From Dickeya lacustris (GTDB lineage: Bacteria; Pseudomonadota; Gammaproteobacteria; Enterobacterales; Enterobacteriaceae): DNA of 64,000 nt. Below, one piece after another: positions 48,896-57,545 of this stretch. Location of the stretch: contig NZ_CP114280.1 in NCBI RefSeq assembly GCF_029635795.1, positions 1,674,001 through 1,738,000 of the forward strand, read 5' to 3'. Position 1 is the stretch's first letter. Every line of letters starts with the position of its first letter. The notes beneath the pieces were generated by a model. That model had not been told where the DNA came from, made no database searches, and saw only the letters and a list, made by a program, of their open reading frames with translations. A program made the position numbers and the translations under genes.

Positions 48896-49213
48896 ATGAG
48901 CAACACCACATGGGGCCTGCAGCGGGATATCACGCCGCGCCTGGGAGCACGTCTGGTGCAGGAGGGCAACCGGCTGCACTATCTGGCTGACCGGGCCAGT
49001 ATCACCGGTAAGTTTAGTGATGCCGAATGTCTTAAGCTGGATGTGGCATTTCCGCATTTTATCAGCCAGATGGACTCGATGCTCACCTCTGGTGAAATGA
49101 ACCCTCACCATGCCCATTGCGTCACCCTGTACCACAACGGTTTTACCTGCGAAGCCGATACCCTTGGTAGTTGCGGCTACGTATACATCGCCATTTATCC
49201 CACTCAACGCTAA
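48896..49213 (+). CDS. cbeA: Type IV antitoxin CbeA (YeeU family)
   Basis: A 105-residue antitoxin. CbeA does not bind its toxin but protects by promoting bundling of FtsZ and MreB filaments, the toxin's targets. Diagnostic parts: [35 protein letters not shown] and the [17 protein letters not shown] segment, ending [26 protein letters not shown] precedes the ATG. Followed after 20 bases by the toxin gene. Confidence 0.93.
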   Translation: MSNTTWGLQRDITPRLGARLVQEGNRLHYLADRASITGKFSDAECLKLDVAFPHFISQMDSMLTSGEMNPHHAHCVTLYHNGFTCEADTLGSCGYVYIAIYPTQR

Positions 49214-49233
49214 CAAATTTCACGAGAGCAAAC

Positions 49234-49563
49234 ATGAAAAATCTACCTGCTACAATTTCGCGGGCGGCGAAGCCCTGTCTGTCGCCCGTGTCTGTCTGGC
49301 AAATGTTACTGACACGCCTGCTGGAACAACACTATGGCCTGACGCTAAACGACACGCCGTTTAGTGATAAAACAGTTATTCAGGAACATATTAATGCTGG
49401 AGTATCGCTCAGCGATGCGGTGAACTTTCTTGTCGAAAAATACGGGCTTGTCCGTATCGACCGAAAGGGATTTTCGTGGCAAGAACAAACCCCGTATATT
49501 TCCGTAGTGGATATTCTGCGAGCAAGGCGCTCTACCGGCTTGCTAAAAACTAATGTGAAATAA
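49234..49563 (+). CDS. cbtA: Type IV toxin CbtA (YeeV family)
   Basis: A 109-residue toxin that in E. coli binds FtsZ and MreB and blocks their polymerisation. Diagnostic: [60 protein letters not shown] and [13 protein letters not shown]. coli CbtA is 124 residues; the C-terminal tail is about 15 residues shorter here, while the core is intact. The ATG at 49234 matches the family; an in-frame ATG 63 bases upstream lies in cbeA. Last gene of the module. Confidence 0.92.
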   Translation: MKNLPATISRAAKPCLSPVSVWQMLLTRLLEQHYGLTLNDTPFSDKTVIQEHINAGVSLSDAVNFLVEKYGLVRIDRKGFSWQEQTPYISVVDILRARRSTGLLKTNVK

Positions 49564-49665
49564 ACGCTTAAATACAGAGCAGACTGAAGGAAAGCAAAAT
49601 GCTAAACTCATAGACGAAGAGACTCCCGCTGTAACCTCCCCCGAAAAAAACTGACATTTTCTTTT

Positions 49666-49689
49666 AGGACCAACAATGGGACCAAAATG
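49666..49689 (+). repeat. Direct repeats GGACCAA, candidate integrase arm sites
   Basis: GGACCAACAATGGGACCAAA holds two GGACCAA copies 12 bases apart. Similar TGGGACCA repeats are common beside attachment sites of P4-type integrases. They lie 50 bases left of the att-like repeat. Confidence 0.45.
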
Positions 49690-49739
49690 AAAATTGAACT
49701 GAAGATTACAATCCATTTAACAACAAGTTACATTACCAA

Positions 49740-49755
49740 TTCAGACTCCCCCAGC
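49740..49755 (+). other. attR-like degenerate copy of the ssrA 3' end
   Basis: TTCAGACTCCCCCAGC matches TTCAACTCCCCCCAGC of tmRNA (38967-38982) with one extra base and one missing base. The following CTCCACCA is not kept. Its place between the island cargo and a P4-type integrase stub fits an attachment site. Confidence 0.5.
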
Positions 49756-49789
49756 CGGTGATTACCAGAGTCATCCGATGAAGTCCTGA

Positions 49790-49823
49790 AAGCCCGCACG
49801 GCGCAAGCCTTGCGGGCTTTTTT
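49790..49823 (+). terminator. Rho-independent terminator beyond the att-like site
   Basis: AAAGCCCGCACGGC-GCAA-GCCTTGCGGGCTTTTTTG on the plus strand. Such a terminator often separates an att site from the next integrase gene. Confidence 0.85.
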
Positions 49824-49950
49824 GTGCCCTCGATTTGTACCGCGACGTCCGATCTCGACTCATTCAATCCGAACCTTTCAGGCATTTTGTTAGGCCCAGC
49901 GAAAAGCGCTATTTTTTCGTTGGGCCTAAACGCACGGAGACTTACTTCCC

Positions 49951-50049
49951 ATGGCAAGAAAAGCCAAGCCGTTAAGCGATATGGGCATCAAACCCGCCCA
50001 AGGCGCAAATACTCTGACCATGAAATACGGTGTCAGCAACCCTCCTTAG
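49951..50049 (+). pseudogene. N-terminal stub of a P4/CP4-57-type integrase
   Basis: A 32-codon frame starting MARKAKPLSDMGIKPAQGAN. P4-type integrases, including IntA of CP4-57, begin MARKTKPLTDTEIKAAK-like, so the first 17 codons look like the start of such a gene; the rest is lost after a break near codon 18. It lies 195 bases right of the att-like repeat, the normal place for the integrase of a neighbouring island. No further part is seen downstream. Confidence 0.6.
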
Positions 50050-50214
50050 CGTTTTCACGATAAAACACCGACATGATGAGCCGCATGTTTACGCCCAGGA
50101 ACGAGAGACTGATTAGGTTATAGAGCAAAAATATCAGGCTGTCGGTATCACGTTTTTCTCGCGGCTGACGCGACATCATTCAAGTTGCGGGATAACCTCA
50201 ACAGGCACAAAAGA
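50050..50214. other. Gene-free stretch at the island's right edge
   Basis: About 165 bases with no gene recognised. TCATTCAAGTTGCGGG near 50177-50190 vaguely resembles the end of an ERIC element but is too short to call. Confidence 0.3.
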
Positions 50215-50241
50215 AACGGGAGAGCATCGCCCTCCCGTGTT
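50215..50241 (-). terminator. Terminator of the oligopeptide transporter operon
   Basis: Minus strand ACGGGAG-GGCGATGC-TCTCCCGT then TTCTTTTGT, 25 bases after the last ATPase gene's stop. Confidence 0.75.
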
Positions 50242-50264
50242 CGGCACTCGCTAGCGTTTCCGGT

Positions 50265-51071
50265 TTACATCTGCTCCGATCGCACCGCCAGTTCCCGGCT
50301 GTATTGTCGGCTGGCATCGACCAGCATTGAGGTGTAGGCGTTTTTGGGGGTATCGCGCGCCAGGTCGCGGGTAGCGAGCGTTTCCAGAATGCGGCCGTAT
50401 TGCATTACCGCCACGTTGTGGCACAGATGCGCTATCACTCCCAGGTCATGCGTTACCATCAGGTAAGTCAGCTTGTCCTGCTGCTGCAACTCCGCCAGCA
50501 GATTCAGAATCTCCGCCTGCACGGAGACATCCAGCGCCGAGGTCGGCTCGTCGAGCAGCAGTACGCGAGGTTCAAGAATCAACGCTCTGGCGATCGCCAC
50601 GCGCTGACGCTGCCCGCCGGAAAGCTGGTGAGGATAACGGCGGCGGAACTGCGGCCCCAACCCAACCTTTGCTAATAACGTATCGATGCGATCATCGCGA
50701 TCGGCGATACGGTGGATTAACAGCGGTTCCGCCAGAATCGTCTCGACGGTATGGCGCGGGTGCAGCGAACCATAAGGGTCTTGAAATACCATTTGCACCC
50801 GGCGACAGCGCGCCTGCTCAATACGGTGCGCCAGCGGTTGGTCATCAATCTTAAGCTGGCCTTGCCAGTGGTTAAACAGCCCGGCCAGACATTTCAGTAC
50901 CGTGGTTTTGCCAGAGCCTGACTCGCCGACCAGCCCAAAAATCTCCCCGTCGTTAACGGTGAGATTCACATCGTACAACACCTGATTTTGCGCGCTTCCC
51001 TCACCAAACGTCAGGTTCAGGTTACGCACCTCAATCATCGCTCGCGGCGTGGGTTTTGCCTCAGTCGTCAT
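50265..51071 (-). CDS. Oligopeptide-type ABC transporter ATP-binding protein (DppF/OppF-like)
   Basis: A 268-residue ATPase of the peptide/nickel import family: Walker A GLVGESGSGKTTVLKCLAG, Q-loop MVFQDPYGSLHPRHTV, signature LSGGQRQRVAIARAL, Walker B VLLLDEPTSALDVSVQ and H-loop MVTHDLGVI. The SLHPRHTV stretch after the Q-loop and a 4-domain set of partners upstream are typical for DppF. It is the last of five transporter genes; the gap to the other ATPase is 9 bases. The C-terminus is shorter than OppF because the final oligopeptide domain is reduced. Confidence 0.92.
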   Translation of the reverse strand: MTTEAKPTPRAMIEVRNLNLTFGEGSAQNQVLYDVNLTVNDGEIFGLVGESGSGKTTVLKCLAGLFNHWQGQLKIDDQPLAHRIEQARCRRVQMVFQDPYGSLHPRHTVETILAEPLLIHRIADRDDRIDTLLAKVGLGPQFRRRYPHQLSGGQRQRVAIARALILEPRVLLLDEPTSALDVSVQAEILNLLAELQQQDKLTYLMVTHDLGVIAHLCHNVAVMQYGRILETLATRDLARDTPKNAYTSMLVDASRQYSRELAVRSEQM

Positions 51072-51080
51072 AGGTGCTCC

Positions 51081-51983
51081 TTAAGGGTTGAGCCAGGCGG
51101 GATCACGGTTCATGACCGGTAAACGTGGCCGAGGATTATCGATATCCGGCAGGGCATTGAGCAAACCACGGGTATAAGGGTGTTGCGCCTGCTCCAGATC
51201 GGCGGCGGCTATCGACTCCACTACCCGACCGGCGTACATCACCAGCACCCGATCGCAGAAGCTGCGCACCAGATTGATATCGTGGCTGATAAAAATCAGC
51301 CCCAGCCCGCGCTCACTGACCAAATCATCCAGCATCGCCAGCACTTGCAGGCGCACGGACACATCCAGCGCCGAGGTCGGTTCGTCGGCAATCACCACCT
51401 CCGGTTCGGTAATCAGCATCATGGCAATCATGATGCGCTGCCCCTGCCCGCCGGAAATCTCATGCGGATACAAGCCATACACCCGCTCCGGCTGGCGAAT
51501 GCGCACTACATCCAGCATCGCCAGTACCTTTTCCTTCGCCGCCCGCCATGAGACACGGTGGTGAGCGAGATAGGCTTCGGCTATCTGATCGCCGACGCAC
51601 ACCACCGGGTTCAGCGAATACTTGGGATCCTGCATGATCATGGAGATGCGTTTACCACGAATCTGGCGCATGCGCGCTTCGTCCGCTGCCAGCAGGTCGA
51701 TACCGTTAAAGTTCAGGCGGTCGGCGGTAATGCGGGCGCTACGCGGATGTAACTGTAATAAGGCGCGCCCAACGGTGGATTTGCCGGAGCCGGATTCCCC
51801 CACAATCGCCAGCTTTTCACACCCCAGCGAGAAAGACACACCGCGCACGGCATCCGTCACCGCCCGGCCATTGACGAAACTCACCCGCAGATTATCTACC
51901 TCCAGCAGCGAACCGGCTTGCGCCTTGCGGTGAGTCACATTCACATTATTCAGTTCTGGGATCGAGGATGTCACGTAAGCCAT
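51081..51983 (-). CDS. Oligopeptide-type ABC transporter ATP-binding protein (DppD/OppD-like)
   Basis: A 300-residue ATPase: Walker A IVGESGSGKSTVGRALL, Q-loop MIMQDPKYSLNPVV, signature ISGGQGQRIMIAMML, Walker B VVIADEPTSALDVSVR, H-loop FISHDINLV, and a C-terminal oligopeptide domain with HPYTRGLLNALPDID. The signature has QGQR where most relatives have M/QRQR. The ATG at 51983 overlaps the upstream permease by 38 bases, and its AGGAG touches the ATG; a GTG four codons on (51971-51973) has better spacing and may be the real start. Confidence 0.9.
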   Translation of the reverse strand: MAYVTSSIPELNNVNVTHRKAQAGSLLEVDNLRVSFVNGRAVTDAVRGVSFSLGCEKLAIVGESGSGKSTVGRALLQLHPRSARITADRLNFNGIDLLAADEARMRQIRGKRISMIMQDPKYSLNPVVCVGDQIAEAYLAHHRVSWRAAKEKVLAMLDVVRIRQPERVYGLYPHEISGGQGQRIMIAMMLITEPEVVIADEPTSALDVSVRLQVLAMLDDLVSERGLGLIFISHDINLVRSFCDRVLVMYAGRVVESIAAADLEQAQHPYTRGLLNALPDIDNPRPRLPVMNRDPAWLNP

Positions 51984-52851
51984 CTCCTAGGAAATTGAAC
52001 GCCAGACTGTTGATTAAAATCGCCAGCCCCGGGATCGTCACCAGCCACCAGCACTCCATCATGTAGCGGCGGCCTGCCGAAATCATCGCCCCCCATTCCG
52101 GGTCGGGCGGCTGGGCACCCAGCCCGAGAAAGCCCAGGCCAGCGGCCGTCAGAATGATGCCAGCCATGTTCATGGTGATACGAATAATCACCGACGGCAG
52201 GCACAGCGGCACAATGTGATGCAGCAGAATACGCAGCGAAGACGCGCCCTGTAGTTTTACCGCCGAGACAAAATCAGCCTGACGTAGCGACAAGGTCTCC
52301 GCCCGCGCCAGCCGTGCGATCGGCGGCCAGGCGGTGAGCGTAATGGCAATCACCACATGCTCCAGCCCTGGGCCGAGCGCCGCCACAAACGCCAGTGCCA
52401 GCACCAGACTGGGAAATGAGATGAAGATATCGGTGATGCGCATCAAAATGGTATCGACCACGCCGCCGTAATACCCCGCGACCACGCCCAGCAACAACCC
52501 GATGGGCCCGACGGTGACGGACACCAGCGCCACGATATACAGCGTGATACGAGAACCGTATACCAGACGGCTGAACACATCGCGGCCAAATTCATCGGTG
52601 CCAAACCAATGGCTGGCGCTCGGTGCCTGCAACGCATTGGTCAGATCCTGCGCCAGCGGGTCGTGGGTGGCGATAAGCGGTGAAAACACCGCCATCAGCA
52701 GCAACAGCAATACAATGGCCAAACCTATCGCCGTCAACGGGTTGCGCATCATCAGCAGTAAAAAGCTGAATAGACGCGCCCCGCGCAGCTTCTGGCTGCC
52801 GGTACGTTTCTGCGGCTGCGCGCGCAATACCGGCTCAGAGGAAATCGTCAT
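51946..52851 (-). CDS. Oligopeptide-type ABC transporter permease (DppC/OppC-like)
   Basis: A 301-residue inner-membrane permease. An N-terminal helix at about 35-60 (PLTAIGLAIVLLLLLMAVFS) is followed by the BPD_transp domain with five helices; HWFGTDEFGRDVFSRLVYGSR and the ATPase-contact EAA loop around ARAETLSLRQADFVSAVKLQGA are diagnostic. The ATG overlaps the stop of the DppB-like gene by four bases (ATGA). Confidence 0.92.
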   Translation of the reverse strand: MTISSEPVLRAQPQKRTGSQKLRGARLFSFLLLMMRNPLTAIGLAIVLLLLLMAVFSPLIATHDPLAQDLTNALQAPSASHWFGTDEFGRDVFSRLVYGSRITLYIVALVSVTVGPIGLLLGVVAGYYGGVVDTILMRITDIFISFPSLVLALAFVAALGPGLEHVVIAITLTAWPPIARLARAETLSLRQADFVSAVKLQGASSLRILLHHIVPLCLPSVIIRITMNMAGIILTAAGLGFLGLGAQPPDPEWGAMISAGRRYMMECWWLVTIPGLAILINSLAFNFLGDGLRDILDPRTE

Positions 52852-53906
52852 ACTCTCGTCCTCGGATCAAAGACCTGATACAACATGTCCGACAGCAGAT
52901 TCAGGCTGACGAAAATCAACCCGACCAGCAGGACACAACCCATCACCGCGTTCATGTCGCCCAGCAGCAGGCTGCCGGTGAGATAAGAGCCAAAACCCGG
53001 CCACGAGAACACCGTTTCTATCAATACCGCGCCCTCCAGCAGCGACCCGTAAGCCAGCGCCACCACCGTCAGCAACTGCACCAGAATGTTACGGAACGCA
53101 TGTGCCCACACCACGCGAAATTCCGACAATCCCTTCACCCGCGCGGTGATGATGTATTCCTGCGACAACTGCGCCAGCATGAAACTGCGCGTCATACGGC
53201 TGATGTACGCCAGCGAGTGAAACCCCAGCAGCGTGGCGGGCAGCACCAGATGATTGAGCGCGCTGCGGAACACCTCCCAGTTGCCATCCAGCAGCGAATC
53301 GACCAGCAGCAGGCCGGTACGGTTTTCCACCAACCCGTCGTAAGCCATATCGACCCGCCCGGCGCCGCCGACCCAGTTCAACCAGGCATAGAACACCAGC
53401 AGCCCCATCATCCCCACCCAAAAGATCGGGGTGGAATAACCGGCCAGGCTGATGAAACGCACCACGTAATCCGCCCATTTACCGCGCCTTGCCGCCGCCA
53501 GCACGCCCAGCGGCACGCCCAGCCCGGCACCGACGATAATCGCCATCGTCGCCAGCTCAACGGTGGCGGGGAAAACGCGGATAATGTCGTCAATGACCGG
53601 GCGGCCAGTCAGCAAGGCATTGCCGAGATCGCCGTGCAATAGCGCGTTGAAGTAAATCCAGAACTGAACATACAGCGGCTTATCCAGCCCCAGTTGCTGA
53701 TAAACCTGTTGGTAGGTGCTTTGATCGGCATCCTGCCCGACGATCGCCAGCACCGGATCGATAGGCATGACGCGGCCGATAATAAACGTCAGGATCAATA
53801 AACCAAACAGCGTGACCGCGACCTGGAATAGACGTTTCGCCAACCGGCGCAACATCCCTCCCGGCCTCAGCCACTCACCCGGTTTGATTCGATCAGAGAA
53901 AACCAT
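52848..53906 (-). CDS. Oligopeptide-type ABC transporter permease (DppB/OppB-like)
   Basis: A 352-residue permease: an N-terminal helix (LFQVAVTLFGLLILTFIIGR), a periplasmic loop with YQQLGLDKPLYVQFW and the BPD_transp domain; the EAA loop is in YIITARVKGLSEFRVVWAHA and the family ending DMLYQVFDPRTRV is present. The ATG at 53906 is chosen because GAGGGAG lies upstream and helix 1 follows; the longer frame would run into the binding-protein gene and add 47 unlikely residues. The gap to the binding-protein gene is 85 bases. Confidence 0.9.
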   Translation of the reverse strand: MVFSDRIKPGEWLRPGGMLRRLAKRLFQVAVTLFGLLILTFIIGRVMPIDPVLAIVGQDADQSTYQQVYQQLGLDKPLYVQFWIYFNALLHGDLGNALLTGRPVIDDIIRVFPATVELATMAIIVGAGLGVPLGVLAAARRGKWADYVVRFISLAGYSTPIFWVGMMGLLVFYAWLNWVGGAGRVDMAYDGLVENRTGLLLVDSLLDGNWEVFRSALNHLVLPATLLGFHSLAYISRMTRSFMLAQLSQEYIITARVKGLSEFRVVWAHAFRNILVQLLTVVALAYGSLLEGAVLIETVFSWPGFGSYLTGSLLLGDMNAVMGCVLLVGLIFVSLNLLSDMLYQVFDPRTRV

Positions 53907-53991
53907 GTTCTTTCTCCCTCGTTCCCGGTCAGCAACAGACATCAGGCTGCCGCTGACCGGTGATTTCACGTTGGCGCGTTGCTGTCGCCTA

Positions 53992-55602
53992 TTAGCGTTG
54001 CTTGTACACGTCGCGCAGATGGGTGGTGGAAGACGGATGCGGCACATACTTCACCACGTCCTTGCGCAACACCACCGAGTCGATCATCTGAGAAACCGGA
54101 ATAATGGCCGGATACAACGCCTCATAACGGTTCTGAACGTCGATATACATCTGCTTCTGCTTTTGCGGGTCCTTTTCCAGCAACGCCTGATCGATAACCT
54201 CGTTCAGCTGCTTGTCATAAAACGAGGTGCGCCAGCCCTGAAAATTGGTCAACTTGGCTTCATCGCTGTTGTCGGGGTTGTACACCACGGAGCGCAAGCT
54301 GGAATGCGGATGAGGGTCAACCCCGCCGCCGCCGCGCCCGACCAGCATGTCGAACTTGCGATCGCGCATCGCACCATAGACCTGATTACCGGTGCCGGAG
54401 AGGATCTGAACTTTGATGCCAGCTTGCGCCAGTGTCGATTGCACTGAAGTGGCAAGATTGAGGAAAGGTTGATCGGACAACACGCGCAGCGTCGTCTCAA
54501 AGCCGTTGGGGTAGCCCGCTTGCGCCAGCAAGGTCTTCGCCCGCGCCACGTCCAGCTTGTACCCCGGATCGGGCAGCGTGGCGTCCATCCCTTTTTGGAT
54601 CGGGCGCTGATGGTAGAAACCATAGCCGGTCATCACGGTGTTGTTGATGCCATCGTAGTCGATCAGATAGCGTACCGCTTCGCGCACTTTCGGGTTGGCG
54701 AAATACGTGTTCTTCAGGCTCATCGACACGTAATACAACGTGCCTTTGGTCACTTCTTTCACCACGACCTCTTTATCCTGCTTCAGCGCGTTGATATCCG
54801 GCACCGACATGCCGGTCGCCACATCGATGTCGCCTTTCTCTATCATCAACCGCAGCGCCTGCGATTCGGTCATATGCCGGAAAATGACGCGCTTCATTTT
54901 GGCGTCGCCCTGCCAGTAGCCGTTGGCGCGGCTGATACGCAGCACATCTTTTGCCTGCCATACATCCAGCTTGAAGGGGCCGGAACCGGCTTCATTGGTG
55001 GTCAGCCAGCCATTGCCCCAGTCGCCGTTTTTCTCGTGTTGCAGCACGGTTTTGCGATCCAATACCGAGCCGCTGCCGAGCGTCGCCAGTGAATAAATGA
55101 TCAGTTTGGCATCGTTGGGTTTGGGCAGTTCTATCTCGACCGTATGGGCATCTTTGGCGCGGATCATCTTCGCGACGTTATCCGGCGTAAAGCCGTAGGA
55201 TTTCCAGGTGGTCGCCTGCGCCATATTCAGGTGCAGCAACCGGCTCATCGACCAGACAAAATCCTCAGCCGTCACCGGGTTGCCGGAATGGAATTTCGCG
55301 TTATCCACCAGATTGAAAGTGATGACGTTGCCGTCGTCGCTCACGCTCCAGCTTTTCGCCAGCGCGGGCAACACGTGGCTCAGGTTGTCGGGGTCTAGCT
55401 CGACCAGCGAGTCGTAGAGATTCACCACGACGCCGACCACTTCATTGCCGGTCATCGCGGCGGGGTCGAGCGACAGCATGTTGTTCATATTCATGCCGAC
55501 AATCAATTGATCGTCAGGCGTTTTAGCAGACAGAACCGCCGGTGTGGCGGCCATACACAGCGTGCTCAGTAACAGGGTACGAAGTATTGCTCGCGCTTTC
55601 AT
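53992..55602 (-). CDS. Periplasmic peptide-type substrate-binding protein (SBP_bac_5)
   Basis: A 536-residue family-5 extracellular binding protein. The signal peptide (MKARAILRTLLLSTLCMAAT) ends near LSA. Signature parts: VGMNMNNMLSLDPAAMTGNE, SWSVSDDGNVITFNL with AKFHSGNPVTAEDFVWS, and KVREAVRYLIDYDG. It binds the solute (peptides, or for some relatives opines, glutathione, nickel or sugars) and delivers it to the DppBC-like permease. First of five transporter genes; the ligand is unknown, but the enolase-superfamily gene 80 bases upstream suggests a sugar acid or an amino-acid-like compound. Confidence 0.92.
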   Translation of the reverse strand: MKARAILRTLLLSTLCMAATPAVLSAKTPDDQLIVGMNMNNMLSLDPAAMTGNEVVGVVVNLYDSLVELDPDNLSHVLPALAKSWSVSDDGNVITFNLVDNAKFHSGNPVTAEDFVWSMSRLLHLNMAQATTWKSYGFTPDNVAKMIRAKDAHTVEIELPKPNDAKLIIYSLATLGSGSVLDRKTVLQHEKNGDWGNGWLTTNEAGSGPFKLDVWQAKDVLRISRANGYWQGDAKMKRVIFRHMTESQALRLMIEKGDIDVATGMSVPDINALKQDKEVVVKEVTKGTLYYVSMSLKNTYFANPKVREAVRYLIDYDGINNTVMTGYGFYHQRPIQKGMDATLPDPGYKLDVARAKTLLAQAGYPNGFETTLRVLSDQPFLNLATSVQSTLAQAGIKVQILSGTGNQVYGAMRDRKFDMLVGRGGGGVDPHPHSSLRSVVYNPDNSDEAKLTNFQGWRTSFYDKQLNEVIDQALLEKDPQKQKQMYIDVQNRYEALYPAIIPVSQMIDSVVLRKDVVKYVPHPSSTTHLRDVYKQR

Positions 55603-55682
55603 TGTGCTTCTCCAGGTGTGGCAGTATGGAAGACGACAACATCTTGTTTTTTTTAATAAAAATGACCGTACGGATGACTGCG

Positions 55683-56837
55683 CTAGGCCTGGCTCAATGT
55701 GTGCGCCTCAATCCAGTCAAAATTGATGTCCTCGCCCAGACCGGGCCGCTGCGACAGGTGTACAAAACCGTCTTCGTCCATCGGGTCTACCAGCGCATTC
55801 AGATAAGCGGCGGGCTCATCGTAGTTGAGGAACGGATGCAGCAGGCCGCGCTCGTACCAGCGGCAGTTTTTAATCGCTCCCACCACCGCCAGATTGGGCG
55901 CGCCGTTGCCGTGGATTTCGCAATCCATACCGAAGGCTTCCGCCAGATGCGCCACCTTCAGGCACGGTGAAATGCCGCCCACGCCCTGCACCCCGGCACG
56001 CAGAATGTCGCAGGCCCCTTCCTTCACCCAGTCGGCACGGCTGAAGTATTTCCCGCCCAGACTTTCCGGCCCGATGACATCGATATCCAGATTCTTGTTC
56101 AGCCAGCTGTAAGAGGCCATGCTCTGCTCTTCCATCGGCTCTTCGAACCAGCTGAAGTTCAGTTTTTGCAGTTCACGGCCGATGTACAGTGCCTCGCTGC
56201 GGCTGTACCAGTGGTAGCCGTCCAGCATCAGGCTGATATCCGGCCCCACCGCCTCGCGCACCGCCGCACAGGCTTTCACGTCCATTTGCGGGCTCGGCGC
56301 GAACGACACCGGCGGCATCCAGGTGTGCAGCTTGATGGCCTTGTAACCGCGCTGCACCAGTTTTTCGGCGAACTGGCCGTACTCCTCCGGCGTTGACAGG
56401 CCGCCCTTCAGCTCGTCGCCGCACATGGTGCTGCCATAGGCCAGCACTTTGTCGCGGTAGCCGCCCAGCAGCTTATACACCGGCACGTTCAGCGCCCGCC
56501 CGGCCAGATCCCACAATGCCTGCTCGATGATGGCCAGCGCCCGGTCGGTCAACTGGCTGGCGCTGCCGCGCTGCCAGTGCACCAGATCCTGCCACAGGCG
56601 TTCACGATCAAACGGGTTCTGCCCAATCAGCACCTTGCGGAAAAAACTGTTCACCACATACGGGCGAACCACTTCCGGCGGCGCAAACGCATAGCCTTTG
56701 TGCCCGTCATCGGTACTGACCGTCAGCAGCGCCATGCTGGCCTGATGCTCATCGCCCGGATGGGAGTGCCCGGCGCTGTCGGAAACGCGGCGAGTGGGAT
56801 AAGTGAAGACGGTGACGTCGATTGATTCAATTTTCAC
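55683..56837 (-). CDS. Enolase-superfamily enzyme (mandelate racemase / sugar-acid dehydratase type)
   Basis: A 384-residue MR_MLE-type enzyme. The Mg(2+) ligands are visible: Asp in SLMLDGYHWY, Glu in FSWFEEPMEE and Glu in VIGPESLGG. The catalytic strand reads YKAIKLHTW, so the usual second lysine of KxK is His; a general-base His is in CEIHGNGAPN. The superfamily abstracts a proton next to a carboxylate to racemise or dehydrate it. The start is probably the GTG at 56835-56837 (AGGTAAT upstream; next residues KIESIDV); an ATG ten codons upstream is possible. Same strand as the transporter and 80 bases from it, so likely one operon. The exact reaction is not recognised. Confidence 0.82.
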   Translation of the reverse strand: MKIESIDVTVFTYPTRRVSDSAGHSHPGDEHQASMALLTVSTDDGHKGYAFAPPEVVRPYVVNSFFRKVLIGQNPFDRERLWQDLVHWQRGSASQLTDRALAIIEQALWDLAGRALNVPVYKLLGGYRDKVLAYGSTMCGDELKGGLSTPEEYGQFAEKLVQRGYKAIKLHTWMPPVSFAPSPQMDVKACAAVREAVGPDISLMLDGYHWYSRSEALYIGRELQKLNFSWFEEPMEEQSMASYSWLNKNLDIDVIGPESLGGKYFSRADWVKEGACDILRAGVQGVGGISPCLKVAHLAEAFGMDCEIHGNGAPNLAVVGAIKNCRWYERGLLHPFLNYDEPAAYLNALVDPMDEDGFVHLSQRPGLGEDINFDWIEAHTLSQA

Positions 56838-56914
56838 GTTGATTACCTGCCTGAATAGTTGACCCATTTACAAAACGTGCAGCAATAAACTGTGTGTATC
56901 GAAAAATGCATCTG

Positions 56915-57044
56915 ATATACCCGTCATACTTCAAGTTGCAGGTGCGTTGGCTGCCCTCGCTCACCCCAGTCACTTACCTGAGTAAGCTCCTGGGGATTCA
57001 CTCGGTTGCCGCCTTCCTGCAACTCGAATTATTTTGGGTATATA
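56915..57044. repeat. ERIC element (full length, about 130 bp)
   Basis: An enterobacterial repetitive intergenic consensus palindrome with terminal inverted ATATACCC...GGGTATAT and the conserved centre CGCTCACCCCAGTCACTTAC then CTGAGTAAGCTCCTGGGGAT. Intact. Confidence 0.96.
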
Positions 57045-57472
57045 TGGCGAAAATTATGTATCAAGCGAAAAACCGATATATTTCTTTGCCGTCAGACGAC
57101 AAAGACAAAATACCCAAGAAAAGAAACCATGTATTAATTAAAAGGAAATTGCGTTTTATTTAGATTATTATGGCTGTATATCATTTAGTCATTAGGCAAT
57201 TTCTCCCATATGATGAAATTATGATATGGAAAATTAGGCAAACGCCCATGACCTTGTGAGCATTCTCACTAAGAAAAACAGAGCCCTTATACATGACAAG
57301 GTCAAATAACCGTCAAACCCGGCCAGTGGCAAGCGGCAGCCTACCTCAGGATGCAAGTTGCAACGCAATGCGCATTGGCTCGGCAGGGCAAGGCGGAGTG
57401 CAATACTGTTGGCGGGATTTCACTGACTCAAGCGAGGGCTGATGGTGAGAGGGTTTAATACTGACTGCCCGT
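57045..57472. other. Gene-free stretch between ERIC copies
   Basis: About 430 bases. The left part is A/T-rich and contains the continuing frame of no recognised gene; the right part (57300-57460) is G/C-rich. Nothing recognisable as gene or RNA. Confidence 0.35.
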
Positions 57473-57545
57473 GATATATCCGTCATACGTCAAGTTGCAG
57501 GTGCGTTGGCTTTCCTGCAACTCGACTTATTTAGGCTCTATATTT
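57473..57545. repeat. ERIC element with internal deletion
   Basis: ATATATCCGTCATACGTCAA, then GTTGCAGGTGCGTTGGC joins directly to TTTCCTGCAACTCGACTTAT, so the central ERIC palindrome of about 55 bp is missing. The right end overlaps the stop codon of the GNAT gene (57538-57540). Confidence 0.85.

Noticed and set aside
50177..50195. ERIC-end-like CATTCAAGTTGCGGG
   Set aside because: Only about 15 bases resemble the arm, and no opposite arm is found nearby.
54469..55092. A 207-codon plus-strand frame opposite the binding-protein gene
   Set aside because: Shadow of a well-supported gene; no start signal and no domain.
57300..57460. G/C-rich stretch between ERIC copies as a small gene or RNA
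   Set aside because: No start with a ribosome-binding site, no long frame and no clear hairpin with a T-run could be found.
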